Program-made: the position numbers and the translations under genes | NCBI GenBank assembly: GCA_902773995.1 | Contig: CACYGL010000002.1 | Location: forward strand, 1-64,000 | DNA: 64,000 nucleotides | DNA from: an uncultured Coriobacteriaceae bacterium | GTDB taxonomy: Bacteria > Actinomycetota > Coriobacteriia > Coriobacteriales > Atopobiaceae | Reading direction: 5' to 3' | Shown here: piece by piece, positions 8,433 to 17,435 of the stretch | Position numbering within the stretch: position 1 is the stretch's first letter | Layout: every line of letters starts with the position of its first letter | The notes under the pieces: model-generated | The model's input: the letters and a program-made list of their open reading frames with translations, nothing else | Told to the model about the DNA's origin: nothing | The model's database searches: none

Positions 8433-8467
8433 GCAGGGCCGAGCCTCTCGGCCCTGCATTTTTCTTT
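8433..8467 (+). terminator. intrinsic terminator of dps
   Basis: Perfect 11-bp arms GCAGGGCCGAG / CTCGGCCCTGC, 3-base loop, followed by ATTTTTCTTT. Confidence 0.92.
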
Positions 8468-8581
8468 AGGGGTCGTAAGCCGTCTGCTTTGGGGTATAGA
8501 AAGAAAGTTCAAGTTGTCCTGGTATCTGGTTTCCAAATGGTTAGCTATCGGAATTCCCTGTGGGGAAGTATCAATTCCGAT

Positions 8582-8590
8582 TGCTACACT
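8582..8590 (+). promoter_or_regulatory. extended -10 promoter of the amino-acid ABC operon
   Basis: TGCTACACT is an extended -10 element (TGn plus TACACT) about 85 bases upstream of the substrate-binding-protein start. No good -35 is seen. The same TGCTAnnnT form recurs before other genes in the window. The leader 8591-8677 is G-rich and could fold, but no riboswitch class was recognised. Confidence 0.5.
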
Positions 8591-8677
8591 AGGAAAACGA
8601 GAGACATCCCTGTCTGCGCTGCCCTCAGGTGGGTGGGGGAGGGGTTGTCGCACCACCAAGAGAGAGGGGAGACTCTA

Positions 8678-9685
8678 ATGAAGTCACTTTCGAGCACTTC
8701 CGTGAGCCGTCGCCAGGCTATCCGCCTTGGCCTTGGAAGCGTTGCCGCCGCGGGCGTTGTTGCCCTCGCCGGCTGCACCGACACCAGCAACGATTCCACC
8801 ACTACTACCAGCAGCTCCTCGTCCGATTCCTCGTCGAGCACTGATTCCACCGCTTCGACCCAGATCGACAAGGACGCCTTCGACAGTCTTCTGGCAGCTG
8901 GCGATGTTGCAGATGACGCCACGGTTTCCGGGAGCACCTGGGCCCAGAAGATCAAGGATGCTGGCACCTTCCGCCTGGGCGGCGTCCAGACCTCCACGCT
9001 CTTTGCCTCTCTCGACGAGACGGACAACAAGCTCCGCGGCTTTGACGCTGGTCTTGCGCAGCTGCTCGTCCGCTACATCCTGGGTGACGAGTCCAAGTAC
9101 GAGTTCACTAAGGTGACCTCGGACACGCGTGAGTCCGTCCTCCAGAACGACCAGGTCGACGCCGTCTTCGCCACCTACTCCATCACTGACAAGCGCAAGG
9201 AGGTCATCTCCTTCGCCGGCCCGTACTACTCCACGCAGCAGGGCATCCTCGTGCTCGCCGACAACTCGGACATCAACTCCGTTGACGATCTTGCCGGCAA
9301 GACCGTTGCTGCCCAGTCCGGCTCCACCGGCCCGAGCATCCTCGCCGAGTACGCGCCTACCGCAACCGTCCAGGAGTTCACCACCGACGAGGAGGCCCGT
9401 ACCGCCCTTGAGCAGGGTCGTGTTGACGCCTACGTCATCGACGCCACCATGCAGATGAGCTCCATCGTCAAGAACCCCGGCAAGTACCGCCTTGCCGGCG
9501 ACTCCTTTGGTCCCGAGGATCCCTACGGCATTGGTCTGCAGCTCGACTCCGACGGGGTCACCTTCGTAAACACCTGGCTCAAGAAGATTGAGGACGAGGG
9601 CACCTGGGCTAAGCTGTGGAAGATCTGCATCGGTGACCGTACCGGCATCGATAAGGTTCCCGAGCCGCCCGCGATTGGCGCCTAA
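8678..9685 (+). CDS. polar amino-acid ABC transporter, substrate-binding lipoprotein
   Basis: A 335-residue family-3 solute-binding protein. The N-terminus has a twin-arginine motif (SRRQAIRLGLG), a hydrophobic stretch and the lipobox LAGC, so it is probably a Tat-exported lipoprotein. A Ser/Thr-rich linker follows (residues about 32-62). The binding domain has the family blocks GFDAGLAQLLVRYI, DAVFATYSITDKRKEVISFA and DDLAGKTVAAQSGSTG. It captures glutamate/aspartate-like or other polar amino acids outside the membrane (family knowledge). I chose the ATG at 8678 behind AGAGAGGGGAG; upstream in-frame codons would bury the signal peptide. First gene of a four-gene operon. Confidence 0.92.
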   Translation: MKSLSSTSVSRRQAIRLGLGSVAAAGVVALAGCTDTSNDSTTTTSSSSSDSSSSTDSTASTQIDKDAFDSLLAAGDVADDATVSGSTWAQKIKDAGTFRLGGVQTSTLFASLDETDNKLRGFDAGLAQLLVRYILGDESKYEFTKVTSDTRESVLQNDQVDAVFATYSITDKRKEVISFAGPYYSTQQGILVLADNSDINSVDDLAGKTVAAQSGSTGPSILAEYAPTATVQEFTTDEEARTALEQGRVDAYVIDATMQMSSIVKNPGKYRLAGDSFGPEDPYGIGLQLDSDGVTFVNTWLKKIEDEGTWAKLWKICIGDRTGIDKVPEPPAIGA

Positions 9686-9705
9686 CACCAGGTAACGTCT
9701 GGTAT

Positions 9706-9737
9706 GGGCCCTCTGCGTCGCAAGGCGCAGGGGGCCT
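9706..9737 (+). other. intercistronic hairpin after the binding protein
   Basis: An 11-bp stem (GGCCCTCTGCG / CGCAGGGGGCC, one mismatch or G-U) between the binding-protein and first permease genes, followed by a weakly T-rich stretch. It is a probable partial terminator or 3' stabiliser that gives more binding protein than permease. Confidence 0.65.
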
Positions 9738-9763
9738 TGGTTCGTAATTGGAGAGGGGGAGCC

Positions 9764-10423
9764 TTGAGCATCTCGGAGCTTCTTTCTGAGTACGGGGACA
9801 TGTACGTCCAAGCGCTTCTCGGCACGTGGTGGATGTCGCTTGTGTCGTTTGCCTTCGCCATGCTTCTGGCACTCATCATCACCGTGTTTCGCGTGTGTCC
9901 CATCAAGCCGCTGCGCGTGGTGGGCGACCTCTACGTGCAGATATTCCGCAACATCCCAGGCGTCTCGCTCCTCATCATCCTGGTGTACGCGCTGCCGTAC
10001 CTCAAGATCGTGATGGACTACCGCCTCTGCGTGATTGTCACGGTGATTCTCGTTGCCTCGGCCTTTGGGTCCGAGAACTTCATGAGTGGTATCAACACCA
10101 TCGGCGTGGGGCAGATCGAGGCCGCGCGCTCGCTTGGCATGGGCTTTGGCAAGATGCTGCGCCTGGTGGTCATCCCGCAGGCGCTTCGCTCGGCCGTGCT
10201 GCCTATGACCAACCTTGCCGTGGCTGTTCTGCTCACCACGGCCCTTGGCTCCCAGGTCCCGCTCTCTCCGCCCGAGCTCACGGGCCTCGTGTCTTACATC
10301 AACACGCGCACTGTCGGCGGCATCCTGCCCTTTGTTATCTCGGCCCTCATGTATGCAGGTACGGCGTTTGTGATTGGCGTTATTGGCAACGCCATTGACA
10401 AGAAGGTGAGGATCGTCCGATGA
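9764..10423 (+). CDS. polar amino-acid ABC transporter permease
   Basis: A 219-residue inner-membrane permease of the His/Glu family with about five helices. The EAA loop EAARSLGMGFGKMLRLVVIPQA (122-143) contacts the ATPase. The TTG at 9764 was chosen because GAGAGGGGGAG is directly upstream; an ATG at 9704 lies inside the hairpin. Its end overlaps the next permease by 4 bases (ATGA). Confidence 0.88.
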   Translation: MSISELLSEYGDMYVQALLGTWWMSLVSFAFAMLLALIITVFRVCPIKPLRVVGDLYVQIFRNIPGVSLLIILVYALPYLKIVMDYRLCVIVTVILVASAFGSENFMSGINTIGVGQIEAARSLGMGFGKMLRLVVIPQALRSAVLPMTNLAVAVLLTTALGSQVPLSPPELTGLVSYINTRTVGGILPFVISALMYAGTAFVIGVIGNAIDKKVRIVR

Positions 10424-11268
10424 GCGCAACCAACTCCACCTCCATGCGCGATGCGCTGTACGAGTCGCCCGGTCCTCACACCCGCAGGCGCATCCGCTTC
10501 TGGACGGCCATCTCGCTGGTGCTTGTCGCTGTGGGCATTGGCCTTATCGTCAGGCGCTTCTACGTGACGGGGCAGCTCGCCCCGCGCTACTGGGAGCTCT
10601 TCGCGCGGCCTACCACGTGGATCTTCCTTGGTAAGGGCTTCCTGGGCACCATTGAGGTCTCTCTTATGGCGGGCCTTATCGCCATCGTGCTGGGCTTCCT
10701 TCTCATGCTGGGGCGCATGAGCTCGTCTCGCGTGCTCTCCGGCATCTGCCGCGTGATCATCAATTTCTTCCGTGGCGTCCCGAGCCTGCTCCTCATCTAC
10801 TTCTTCTTCCTGGTGGTCCCCACCTACGGCGTGAAGATGAGCTCGTTCTGGATGATCACACTGCCGGTTGGCCTTGCCGCCTCCGGCGTTCTTGCCGAGG
10901 TCTTCCGCGGTGGCATGAACGCCGTTCCCAAGGGGCAGTCCGAGGCCGCGTACTCGCTGGGCATGCGCAAGATGAAGGTCACGATGAAGATCGTGTTCCC
11001 GCAGGCCGTGCGCTACGTGATTCCCTCGCTCATCTCGCAGCTTGTCGTTGTGGTAAAGGACACCACCGTCGCCTACGTGGTGAGCTTCCCCGATATGCTG
11101 CAGAACGCGCGCGTGCTCATCACTAACTACGACGCGCTTGTCTCGGTGTACTTTGTCGTCGCGATTCTCTATATCCTGGTGAACTACGCTATCAACCACC
11201 TGGCGGTGTCGCTGGCGCGTCGCTCCGGCACGAGCATCATCTCCCGCACGAGCGAGAACCCCGTCTAG
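10420..11268 (+). CDS. polar amino-acid ABC transporter permease
   Basis: A 282-residue second permease. An N-terminal extension of about 70 residues includes one extra helix, then the standard permease core with the EAA loop (SEAAYSLGMRKMKVTMKIVF, then PQA). It starts by ATGA overlap with the first permease, which implies translational coupling. The two permeases are expected to form a heterodimer. Confidence 0.9.
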   Translation: MSATNSTSMRDALYESPGPHTRRRIRFWTAISLVLVAVGIGLIVRRFYVTGQLAPRYWELFARPTTWIFLGKGFLGTIEVSLMAGLIAIVLGFLLMLGRMSSSRVLSGICRVIINFFRGVPSLLLIYFFFLVVPTYGVKMSSFWMITLPVGLAASGVLAEVFRGGMNAVPKGQSEAAYSLGMRKMKVTMKIVFPQAVRYVIPSLISQLVVVVKDTTVAYVVSFPDMLQNARVLITNYDALVSVYFVVAILYILVNYAINHLAVSLARRSGTSIISRTSENPV

Positions 11269-11283
11269 CCAAAGGAGGCTACG

Positions 11284-12060
11284 TTGACACAGACGCAAAC
11301 CGGCGAGGCGCTCGCCGCAGAGGGCACCCCCGTCATCGAGCTTCGTCACGTGGATAAGCACTTTGGCAGCCTCCACGTGCTCAAGGACATCAACCTCAAG
11401 GTGGGCAAGGGCGAGGTTGTCGTGGTTATCGGCCCTTCGGGCTCGGGCAAGTCCACGCTTTGCCGCACCATCAACAGGCTTGAGACCATCGACTCCGGCG
11501 AGGTTCTCATCGAGGGCAAGCCGCTCCCTCAGGAGGGCAAGGAGCTTGCCGCCATGCGTGCCGAGATTGGTATGGTCTTCCAGTCCTTCAACCTCTTTGC
11601 GCACCGCTCGATCATCGACAACGTGACCATGGGCCCCGTCGAGGTGCTTAGCGTGCCGCGCGACAAGGCCCGTGAGGAGGGCATGGAGCTCCTGCGCCGC
11701 GTTGGCGTGGCCGAGCAGGCCGAGAAGATGCCTGCCCAGCTCTCCGGCGGTCAGCAGCAGCGTGTGGCCATCGCGAGGTCTCTGGCCATGCACCCCAAGG
11801 CGATGCTCTTTGACGAGCCCACCTCGGCGCTCGACCCCGAGATGATTAACGAGGTCCTAGATGTCATGGTTGAGCTTGCACGCGGCGGTATGACCATGGT
11901 CGTGGTCACGCACGAGATGGGCTTCGCGCGCCGCGTGAGCGACCGTGTGGTCTTCATGGCCGACGGCGCCATCATCGAGGAGGGTAAGCCCGACGAGTTC
12001 TTCGAGCACCCCACAACCGAGCGCGCCCGAGAGTTCCTCGATTCCATCAAGGGGCACTAG
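11284..12060 (+). CDS. polar amino-acid ABC transporter ATP-binding protein
   Basis: A 258-residue ATPase of the GlnQ/HisP type. Walker [11 protein letters not shown]-loop [11 protein letters not shown], signature LSGGQQQR, Walker [14 protein letters not shown] and the H-loop VTHEMGFAR are all intact. The TTG start has AAAGGAGG upstream. Last gene of the operon. Confidence 0.95.
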   Translation: MTQTQTGEALAAEGTPVIELRHVDKHFGSLHVLKDINLKVGKGEVVVVIGPSGSGKSTLCRTINRLETIDSGEVLIEGKPLPQEGKELAAMRAEIGMVFQSFNLFAHRSIIDNVTMGPVEVLSVPRDKAREEGMELLRRVGVAEQAEKMPAQLSGGQQQRVAIARSLAMHPKAMLFDEPTSALDPEMINEVLDVMVELARGGMTMVVVTHEMGFARRVSDRVVFMADGAIIEEGKPDEFFEHPTTERAREFLDSIKGH

Positions 12061-12394
12061 GGACGCGGCCTGCCATTGGCAAGGCGAGAGACTTCGTGCC
12101 GCGGGTTTCGAACGTTTAGGCAGGGCTAACCGTTCGGAATCCGCGGCACCTTTGCGATGCCGCGCTCACTCGCCGTTTAGGGGCCCTTAACCGTTCGGAA
12201 TCCGCGGCAATGCTGCGGTGCCGGGAGCCGCACGATTTCTTGAAGCATCCTGCCTCGCGAGCCCCTGTCTGCTCCACGCGGCCTCCATTCCGCACGGGTA
12301 TGCCGTATGCCACCCTCCCATTTGGGTAGACATGTGTTCGTTGACTATCCGGTGGACACGTGGCCGCAATGGGCGCGTTGGCGATAGGGGAGAC
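12061..12394. other. intergenic gap with two repeat units and a weak promoter
   Basis: The gap holds two copies of a 22-bp repeat (12127-12148 and 12188-12209), small GC-rich hairpins between them, and possible promoter words GGGTAGACAT (12324-12333) or TTGACT (12341-12346) for the zinc-ribbon gene. No gene is seen. Confidence 0.5.
12127..12209 (-). repeat. dispersed 22-bp repeat, tandem pair
   Basis: Two identical 22-bp words at 12127-12148 and 12188-12209 (core CCGTTCGGAATCCGCGGCA) spaced 61 bases apart. A third exact copy lies in the opposite orientation at 60647-60668, 48 kb away. Each is next to GC-rich inverted sequence (GCCGCGG, TTTAGG/CCCTTAA words), so this looks like a REP/BIME-type element. 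Confidence 0.85.
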
Positions 12395-12805
12395 ATGGCA
12401 CAGGGCGACTTTAACCGCAAGGCGCAGCAGTTTATGAACGGGCGTCGTGGACCAGACGACCTCGCCAACCTCTGCGTGTGGGTTGCCGTTATTCTCGTCA
12501 TTATTGATCTGTTCGTGCACACCGGCTGGCTCAGCTGGGTCTCGATGGCACTTGTGGTCTATGCGGTTTGGCGCATGTGCTCCAAGAACGTCTACGCCCG
12601 CATGAGCGAGAACGACACCTTTCTCAGGGCAATGGGGCCTGTGAGGCCATGGCTGCAGAATCCCAGTCGCGCTGCCCACGAGCTGCGCACCTACAAGCAC
12701 GTGAAGTGTCCCTCGTGCGGGCAGAAGGTCCGCGTGCCGCGAGGGAAGGGCAAGCTGCGCGTGACGTGCCCCAAGTGCCACGAGAAGTTCGAGGTCAAGT
12801 CCTAG
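12395..12805 (+). CDS. membrane protein with C-terminal zinc ribbon
   Basis: A 136-residue protein with two adjacent hydrophobic segments (about residues 25-40 and 44-60) and a C-terminal zinc ribbon, CPSCGQKVRVP plus CPKCHEKF. The ribbon resembles the zinc_ribbon/MJ0042-type finger common in membrane proteins of unknown function. RBS GGGGAG. It sits just upstream of coaE with a 71-base gap. Function unknown. Confidence 0.75.
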   Translation: MAQGDFNRKAQQFMNGRRGPDDLANLCVWVAVILVIIDLFVHTGWLSWVSMALVVYAVWRMCSKNVYARMSENDTFLRAMGPVRPWLQNPSRAAHELRTYKHVKCPSCGQKVRVPRGKGKLRVTCPKCHEKFEVKS

Positions 12806-12876
12806 CTGACGCGCGCCCCTCGGCGTGCGATGATGGTATCCCTTGAACGCACTCAAATCGCAGCTGGAGGCAACCT

Positions 12877-13521
12877 GTGTACAAGGTATTTCTCGCCGGC
12901 GGCATTGCCTCGGGCAAGTCGACCGTCGCTCGGATTCTTGAGGGGCTGGGCGCTTCGCGCATAGACCTCGATCAGGTCTCAAGAAGCGTGCTCTCGCCGA
13001 GAAGTGCCTGCTCGGCCGCCGTGGCCAAAGCCTTCGGCGAGGACCTCGTGGACCCCGCAACGGGCGAGATAAACCGGCCTCTTCTCGCCAAGAGGGCGTT
13101 TGCCACGCCCGAGGGCGGTGCGCGGCTCGAGGCAATCGAGCTGCCGTTCATCTCGGAGGCGCTTGCCCATGCGCTCGATGAGGAGGAGCGCTCCGGTGCC
13201 GCTTCGGTCTGCGTGGTCGAGGTTCCGCTGCTCGACCGGGTCGAGGCCATGCTTTCCCAGGTAGATGAGGTGCTCTGTGTGGTTGCGCCGCTTGGCCTGC
13301 GTCGCGTGCGGGCACAGGGGCGTGGTATGGACGTGGCGGACTTCGATCGCCGAGTTGCCCTGCAGCCCTCCGACGAGTACCTGCGTTCGCACGCAGACGT
13401 TGTATTCGATAACGTTGGAGACGAGAAGGACTTGGCCGCGCAGGTTCGCGCCTGGTGGGATTCGCGCGAGCGGTATGGCTGGGTGCGGTCCCCGGCGCGT
13501 GAGGGTGGAACCCCCCGATGA
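12877..13521 (+). CDS. coaE: dephospho-CoA kinase
   Basis: A 214-residue enzyme of the last step of CoA synthesis, ATP plus dephospho-CoA to CoA. The P-loop is AGGIASGKST (7-16), followed by the DLDQVSR substrate region and PLLDRVEA. The GTG start has CTGGAGG 6 bases upstream. In many actinobacteria coaE lies between rpsA and uvrB; here it is still just before uvrB but 5.1 kb from rpsA. It overlaps the next gene by ATGA. Confidence 0.92.
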   Translation: MYKVFLAGGIASGKSTVARILEGLGASRIDLDQVSRSVLSPRSACSAAVAKAFGEDLVDPATGEINRPLLAKRAFATPEGGARLEAIELPFISEALAHALDEEERSGAASVCVVEVPLLDRVEAMLSQVDEVLCVVAPLGLRRVRAQGRGMDVADFDRRVALQPSDEYLRSHADVVFDNVGDEKDLAAQVRAWWDSRERYGWVRSPAREGGTPR

Positions 13522-14231
13522 GCGTTCGTTCCTCGAATCCAAGGGGTAGACGACCTGCCGCAAGGAGGCTTACACCCACGAACGGCCGTCCCGCGGCAGG
13601 CAAGCGCCCTGCCAGGCGCTCCCGCCCCCGGCGCAGGCGTACGCGTAGCCGCCGGTTTGGTCGCTGGTATCGCGTGGTCCCGCTCGTTCTGGTGGGCATC
13701 GTGGTCGTGGCGTGCGCCATTCTCGCCGCTACTCCCACAACGCTTGCCCGTCGTACGCTCTATCCCGTGAGCCACGCCCGGGACATCCAGACGTCAGCGG
13801 AGCGCCATGGCGTGGATCCGCTGCTCGTTGCCGCTGTCATCAAATGCGAGTCAGGCTGGGACGAGAACGCTCAGTCATCTGCGGGGGCCCTCGGTCTCAT
13901 GCAGGTGATGCCGCAGACCTCCTCCGAGCTTGCGCGCATGGGACTCGTTGACTCTGGCACCTACGACCCCTCAAACCTCCTCGACCCCGCGACAAACATC
14001 GAGTATGGTACGGCTTACCTTGCGTTTCTCCAGAAGAACCTCTCTTCGACAGATGAAGTCATAGCCGCATACAACGCTGGTATGGGAAAGGTCGAGGAGT
14101 GGCTTGCCCAGCCAGGGGAGCTTGCGGACAACATCACCTACACAGAGACGCGCGAATACCTGCGCCGTGTGAACGAGGCATACCAGGGGTATCGCGACAG
14201 CTATCCTACGGGCTTGGTGGTCGAGCAGTAG
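13518..14231 (+). CDS. membrane-anchored lytic transglycosylase (SLT domain)
   Basis: A 237-residue protein. An Arg/Pro-rich cytoplasmic head (1-50) and one transmembrane helix (about 54-75) precede an extracytoplasmic SLT/GH23 domain from about residue 88. The catalytic Glu is in AAVIKCESGWDENAQSSAGA, followed by LGLMQVMPQT and the AYNAGMGKVEEWL motif. It cleaves peptidoglycan glycan strands with 1,6-anhydro formation (family knowledge). Translation is coupled to coaE. Confidence 0.88.
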   Translation: MSVRSSNPRGRRPAARRLTPTNGRPAAGKRPARRSRPRRRRTRSRRFGRWYRVVPLVLVGIVVVACAILAATPTTLARRTLYPVSHARDIQTSAERHGVDPLLVAAVIKCESGWDENAQSSAGALGLMQVMPQTSSELARMGLVDSGTYDPSNLLDPATNIEYGTAYLAFLQKNLSSTDEVIAAYNAGMGKVEEWLAQPGELADNITYTETREYLRRVNEAYQGYRDSYPTGLVVEQ

Positions 14232-14287
14232 TCTGTCCAGGGCAGCTGCAGAACTGCCGAGAAATACTTTGCGGCAACCTAGATATA

Positions 14288-14308
14288 GAACATGCGTTCT
14301 GTTATACT
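14288..14308 (+). promoter_or_regulatory. LexA/DinR-type SOS box and -10 of uvrB
   Basis: GAACATGCGTTC (14288-14299) matches the Gram-positive SOS operator GAACnnnnGTTC exactly and extends to AGAAC/GTTCT. TATACT at 14303-14308 is a good -10, so LexA bound here would block the promoter. The uvrB RBS is 13 bases further on. Confidence 0.82.
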
Positions 14309-14333
14309 CTGGCTCCAGGGAAAGGAGGAGGCT

Positions 14334-16559
14334 ATGGCAGAGACTTCGGGCACGGGTGAGCGCTTTGGCGGGGAGCTCAAGCGCTTTGGCGTCGAGCAGG
14401 CAGGCACGCCGTTCAAGGTTGTCTCGCCCTTCGAGCCCGCAGGAGATCAGCCGCAGGCAATCGAGAAGCTCGCGCACGGCGTGGAGGAGGGTCTGCGCTA
14501 CCAGACGCTCATGGGCGTTACCGGCTCGGGCAAGACGTTCACCATGGCCAAGACCATCGAGGCAGTGCAGCGCCCCACGCTCATCATGGAGCCCAACAAG
14601 ACGCTTGCCGCTCAGGTGGCAAGTGAGATGCGCGAGCTCTTTCCCAATAACGCCGTAGTCTACTTCGTGAGCTACTACGACTACTACCAGCCAGAGGCCT
14701 ACGTTCCCCAGAGTGACACCTATATCGAGAAGGACGCCTCCATCAACGAGGAGGTCGAGAAGCTGCGCCACCAGGCCACTTCGAGCCTGCTTTCGCGTCG
14801 TGATGTCATTGTTGTGGCGTCCGTCTCGTGCATATACGGCATCGGCAGCCCCCAGGACTATGCCGGACTTGCCCCCAACGTGGACAAAGAGGTACCTCTC
14901 GAGCGGGATGACCTCATCAAGAACCTCATAGACATCCAGTACGACAGGAACGATTACGACCTCCAGCGCGGCACCTTCCGCGTGCGCGGCGACACCGTGG
15001 ACGTGTTCCCACCTTATGCCGAGAACCCTCTGCGCATCTCGTTCTTTGGGGACGAGGTCGAGCAGATCGCCGAGGTAGACAACGTGACCGGGGAGGTCGT
15101 GCGCGAGTTTGATGCCATCCCCATCTGGCCCGCTTCGCACTATGTCACCGAGCGCCCCAAGATCACCCACGCGTTGAAGACCATCTCTGAGGAGCTTGAG
15201 CAGCGCGTGGCCGAGCTCAAGGCAAACAACATGCTGTTGGAGGCCGAGAGGCTCTCGCAACGCACGGCCTATGACCTCGAGATGCTCGAGAACATGGGCT
15301 ACTGCAATGGCATCGAGAACTACTCGCGCCACCTTGACGGGCGCGCTCCCGGTGAGCCTCCCTACACACTCATTGACTACTTCCCCAAGGACATGCTCTG
15401 CATCATCGATGAGAGCCACGTGACGGTTCCGCAGATTCGTGGCATGCACGAGGGGGACCGCTCGCGCAAGGTCACCCTTGTCGAGCACGGCTTCCGCCTT
15501 CCCTCCGCGCTTGACAACAGGCCGCTGCGCTTCGACGAGTTTGAGGCGCGCATCCCTCAGTTCATCTACGTTTCTGCAACGCCGGGAGACTACGAGGAAT
15601 CGGTAACGCAGCAGGAGGTGGAGCAGATCATCCGTCCCACCGGTCTTCTCGATCCAAAGATCGAGGTACGGCCGGTCCACGGCCAGATTGATGACCTCAT
15701 CTCAGAGATTCGCGAGCGTGTGGGGCGCCATGAGCGCGTGCTTGTGACCACCCTTACCAAGCGCATGGCAGAAGACCTCACCGATCACCTCCTGGACGAG
15801 GGGTTCCGCGTCAACTACATGCACTCGGATACCGCAACGCTTGATCGCGTGGATATCATCCGGGACCTTCGCGAGGGAAAGATCGACGTGCTCGTGGGCA
15901 TCAACCTCCTGCGAGAGGGGCTCGACATCCCTGAGGTCTCGCTCGTTGCCATCCTCGACGCAGATAAGGAAGGCTTCCTCAGAAACCGCCGCTCGCTCAT
16001 CCAGACCATGGGACGTGCCGCACGTAACGTCTCGGGTGAGGTCATCATGTATGCCGATGAGATAACGGACTCCATGCGCGAGGCAATCGACGAGACGCGT
16101 AGGCGTCGCGCCATCCAGGAGAAGTTCAACGAGGAACACCACATCGAGCCCCAGACGGTTCGAAAGGCAATCAACGACATCTCTGGCTTCCTTGTCGAGG
16201 CCCAGGCCAACGTGGGGAAGCGCAAGCGTAAGGACGGGGTCTTCTATACCGCCTCGGGGGAGGGGGCAGAGGAGCAGGGCGCTCCAGCGGAGGTGTCCAC
16301 GGCAGAAGCCGTTGCCGCTGAGCTCTCCAAGCTCCCGCGCGAGGAGGTCATGCGGGTCATTGCCTCGCTTGAGGAGGAGATGGCCAGCGCCTCGGCGAAC
16401 ATGGAGTACGAGCAGGCGGCTCGCATCCGTGACCAACTCGTCGAGCTCAAGAGCCAGTTTGAGGGCACGAGCGAGGAAGAGGTCATGAAGCGCCTGAAGG
16501 CAGGGGCGAGAAAGGGGAGCGCTCACGCGACGCGGCGCAAGTATCGCGGGAAGCACTAA
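14334..16559 (+). CDS. uvrB: UvrABC excinuclease subunit B
   Basis: A 741-residue damage-verifying helicase of nucleotide excision repair. Walker A is [15 protein letters not shown] (about 59-73), the damage-probing beta-hairpin is [20 protein letters not shown] (113-132), DEAD-like [11 protein letters not shown], helicase motif VI GRAARN, and a C-terminal UVR domain (about 680-715) that binds UvrC. The ATG at 14334 follows AAAGGAGGAGG; an in-frame ATG at 14292 lies inside the SOS box and is not used. Confidence 0.97.
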   Translation: MAETSGTGERFGGELKRFGVEQAGTPFKVVSPFEPAGDQPQAIEKLAHGVEEGLRYQTLMGVTGSGKTFTMAKTIEAVQRPTLIMEPNKTLAAQVASEMRELFPNNAVVYFVSYYDYYQPEAYVPQSDTYIEKDASINEEVEKLRHQATSSLLSRRDVIVVASVSCIYGIGSPQDYAGLAPNVDKEVPLERDDLIKNLIDIQYDRNDYDLQRGTFRVRGDTVDVFPPYAENPLRISFFGDEVEQIAEVDNVTGEVVREFDAIPIWPASHYVTERPKITHALKTISEELEQRVAELKANNMLLEAERLSQRTAYDLEMLENMGYCNGIENYSRHLDGRAPGEPPYTLIDYFPKDMLCIIDESHVTVPQIRGMHEGDRSRKVTLVEHGFRLPSALDNRPLRFDEFEARIPQFIYVSATPGDYEESVTQQEVEQIIRPTGLLDPKIEVRPVHGQIDDLISEIRERVGRHERVLVTTLTKRMAEDLTDHLLDEGFRVNYMHSDTATLDRVDIIRDLREGKIDVLVGINLLREGLDIPEVSLVAILDADKEGFLRNRRSLIQTMGRAARNVSGEVIMYADEITDSMREAIDETRRRRAIQEKFNEEHHIEPQTVRKAINDISGFLVEAQANVGKRKRKDGVFYTASGEGAEEQGAPAEVSTAEAVAAELSKLPREEVMRVIASLEEEMASASANMEYEQAARIRDQLVELKSQFEGTSEEEVMKRLKAGARKGSAHATRRKYRGKH

Positions 16560-16635
16560 CATCTGTGCCAAGTTGCGGCTGGCCACATGTTGCTGGTCCT
16601 GTTACTCCTGGGCTCGGAAGCCAACGTGCCAGGGA

Positions 16636-16658
16636 GTTCGGTTGCACGCGTGGGGTAT
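16636..16658 (+). promoter_or_regulatory. candidate SigB/SigF-type promoter of the orphan PTS IIB
   Basis: GTTC (16636-16639), a 13-base spacer and GGGTAT (16653-16658) approximate the stress-sigma pattern GTTT-N13-15-GGGTA. It lies 57 bases before the IIB start. A SigF-type gene is encoded at the right end of the window but appears damaged. Confidence 0.35.
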
Positions 16659-16715
16659 GATGTGTTTCGCCAGAGAAGTATTGCGTGACGGTTGTCAAGC
16701 TATCAAGGAGGCATC

Positions 16716-17000
16716 ATGGCTGCAAAGATCGTCGTTGCATGTGGTTCCGGAGTCGCAACCTCTGCGACCGTAGCCTATAAGGTCAAGAAGCTGCTTGCAG
16801 CCGATGGCATCGAGGCGGATGTCGAGGCAGTCGCTGTCGCCGACCTTGACGAGGCGCTCAAGGACGCCGACGCATACGTTGCCGTGGTTCGTCCCGAGGG
16901 CGAGTTTGACGTTCCCGTCTTCAACGGTGTCGCGTTCCTCACGGGCATGAACCAGGACGAGGAGCTCAAGCGCCTCGCCGATGCTGTGAGGGATAAGTAG
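16716..17000 (+). CDS. orphan PTS IIB, galactitol/lactose-cellobiose type
   Basis: A 94-residue IIB domain whose phosphocysteine lies at residue 9 in VVACGSGVATS. It resembles GatB/UlaB-type IIB. Strong RBS AAGGAGG. No IIC or IIA gene is adjacent; a IIA of the fructose/galactitol class occurs alone at 27794-28255. It may serve a permease elsewhere or act as a regulatory phosphorelay protein. Confidence 0.85.
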   Translation: MAAKIVVACGSGVATSATVAYKVKKLLAADGIEADVEAVAVADLDEALKDADAYVAVVRPEGEFDVPVFNGVAFLTGMNQDEELKRLADAVRDK

Positions 17001-17013
17001 CGCTCGCGCTGCC

Positions 17014-17406
17014 ATGCACCAGGCATTTCGACAGCTGGTCTCGTACGCGTTCTTTGGGTGCGTCTGCTCTGCCGTCGACATGCTCGTCTTTCTCGCGCTC
17101 ACGTCGCTGGGAGGCCTGGAGCCGCTTGTTGCAAATGTGGTGAGTGTGGCGGTTGGGCTTACGTTGAGCTTCTTTCTCAACCGCCAGCACACCTTCCATG
17201 TGACGGATAGACCTCTTCGTCGCTACGCGGTCTTTATCTGCGTGGGGGTCTGCGGCATGTGCGTGCAGGAGCTGGTGATTGCCGCTCTCGCTGCGCGTGC
17301 CGCTGCGCCCCTCTCGACGCCATTCGTGGCGAAGCTCGTTGCCCTTGTGACCGCGGGGCTCCTGCAGTTTTTCCTCAACAGGTCGTTGACGTTCAGACAG
17401 CGCTAG
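17014..17406 (+). CDS. GtrA-family membrane protein
   Basis: A 130-residue protein with four hydrophobic helices and the GtrA family features: the N-terminal FRQLVSYAFFGCVCSAVDM block, SFFLNRQHTFH and the C-terminal FFLNRSLTFR. Family members help move polyprenyl-linked sugars in envelope polysaccharide synthesis. It is 13 bases after the IIB gene with no obvious RBS, so translation may be coupled. Target unknown. Confidence 0.85.
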   Translation: MHQAFRQLVSYAFFGCVCSAVDMLVFLALTSLGGLEPLVANVVSVAVGLTLSFFLNRQHTFHVTDRPLRRYAVFICVGVCGMCVQELVIAALAARAAAPLSTPFVAKLVALVTAGLLQFFLNRSLTFRQR

Positions 17407-17435
17407 AGCCGGTACCCGGCGGCTACACGGCGGCC

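Noticed and set aside
8591-8677. T-box or other riboswitch leader before the amino-acid transporter
   Set aside because: The G-rich leader has GGGTGG-like words, but no specifier loop, AGGGTGG-type T-box core or terminator/antiterminator pair could be found.
8684-10429. Long open frame on the minus strand opposite the amino-acid transporter
   Set aside because: It is a by-product of GC-rich codon usage. The plus-strand genes have family motifs, RBSs and operon order; the antisense frame gives low-complexity His/Arg-rich protein with no start site.
12127-12209. tRNA-like sequence (TTCGGAATCC resembles a T-loop)
   Set aside because: No acceptor stem, anticodon arm or D-loop can be folded around it; the word is part of a dispersed repeat.
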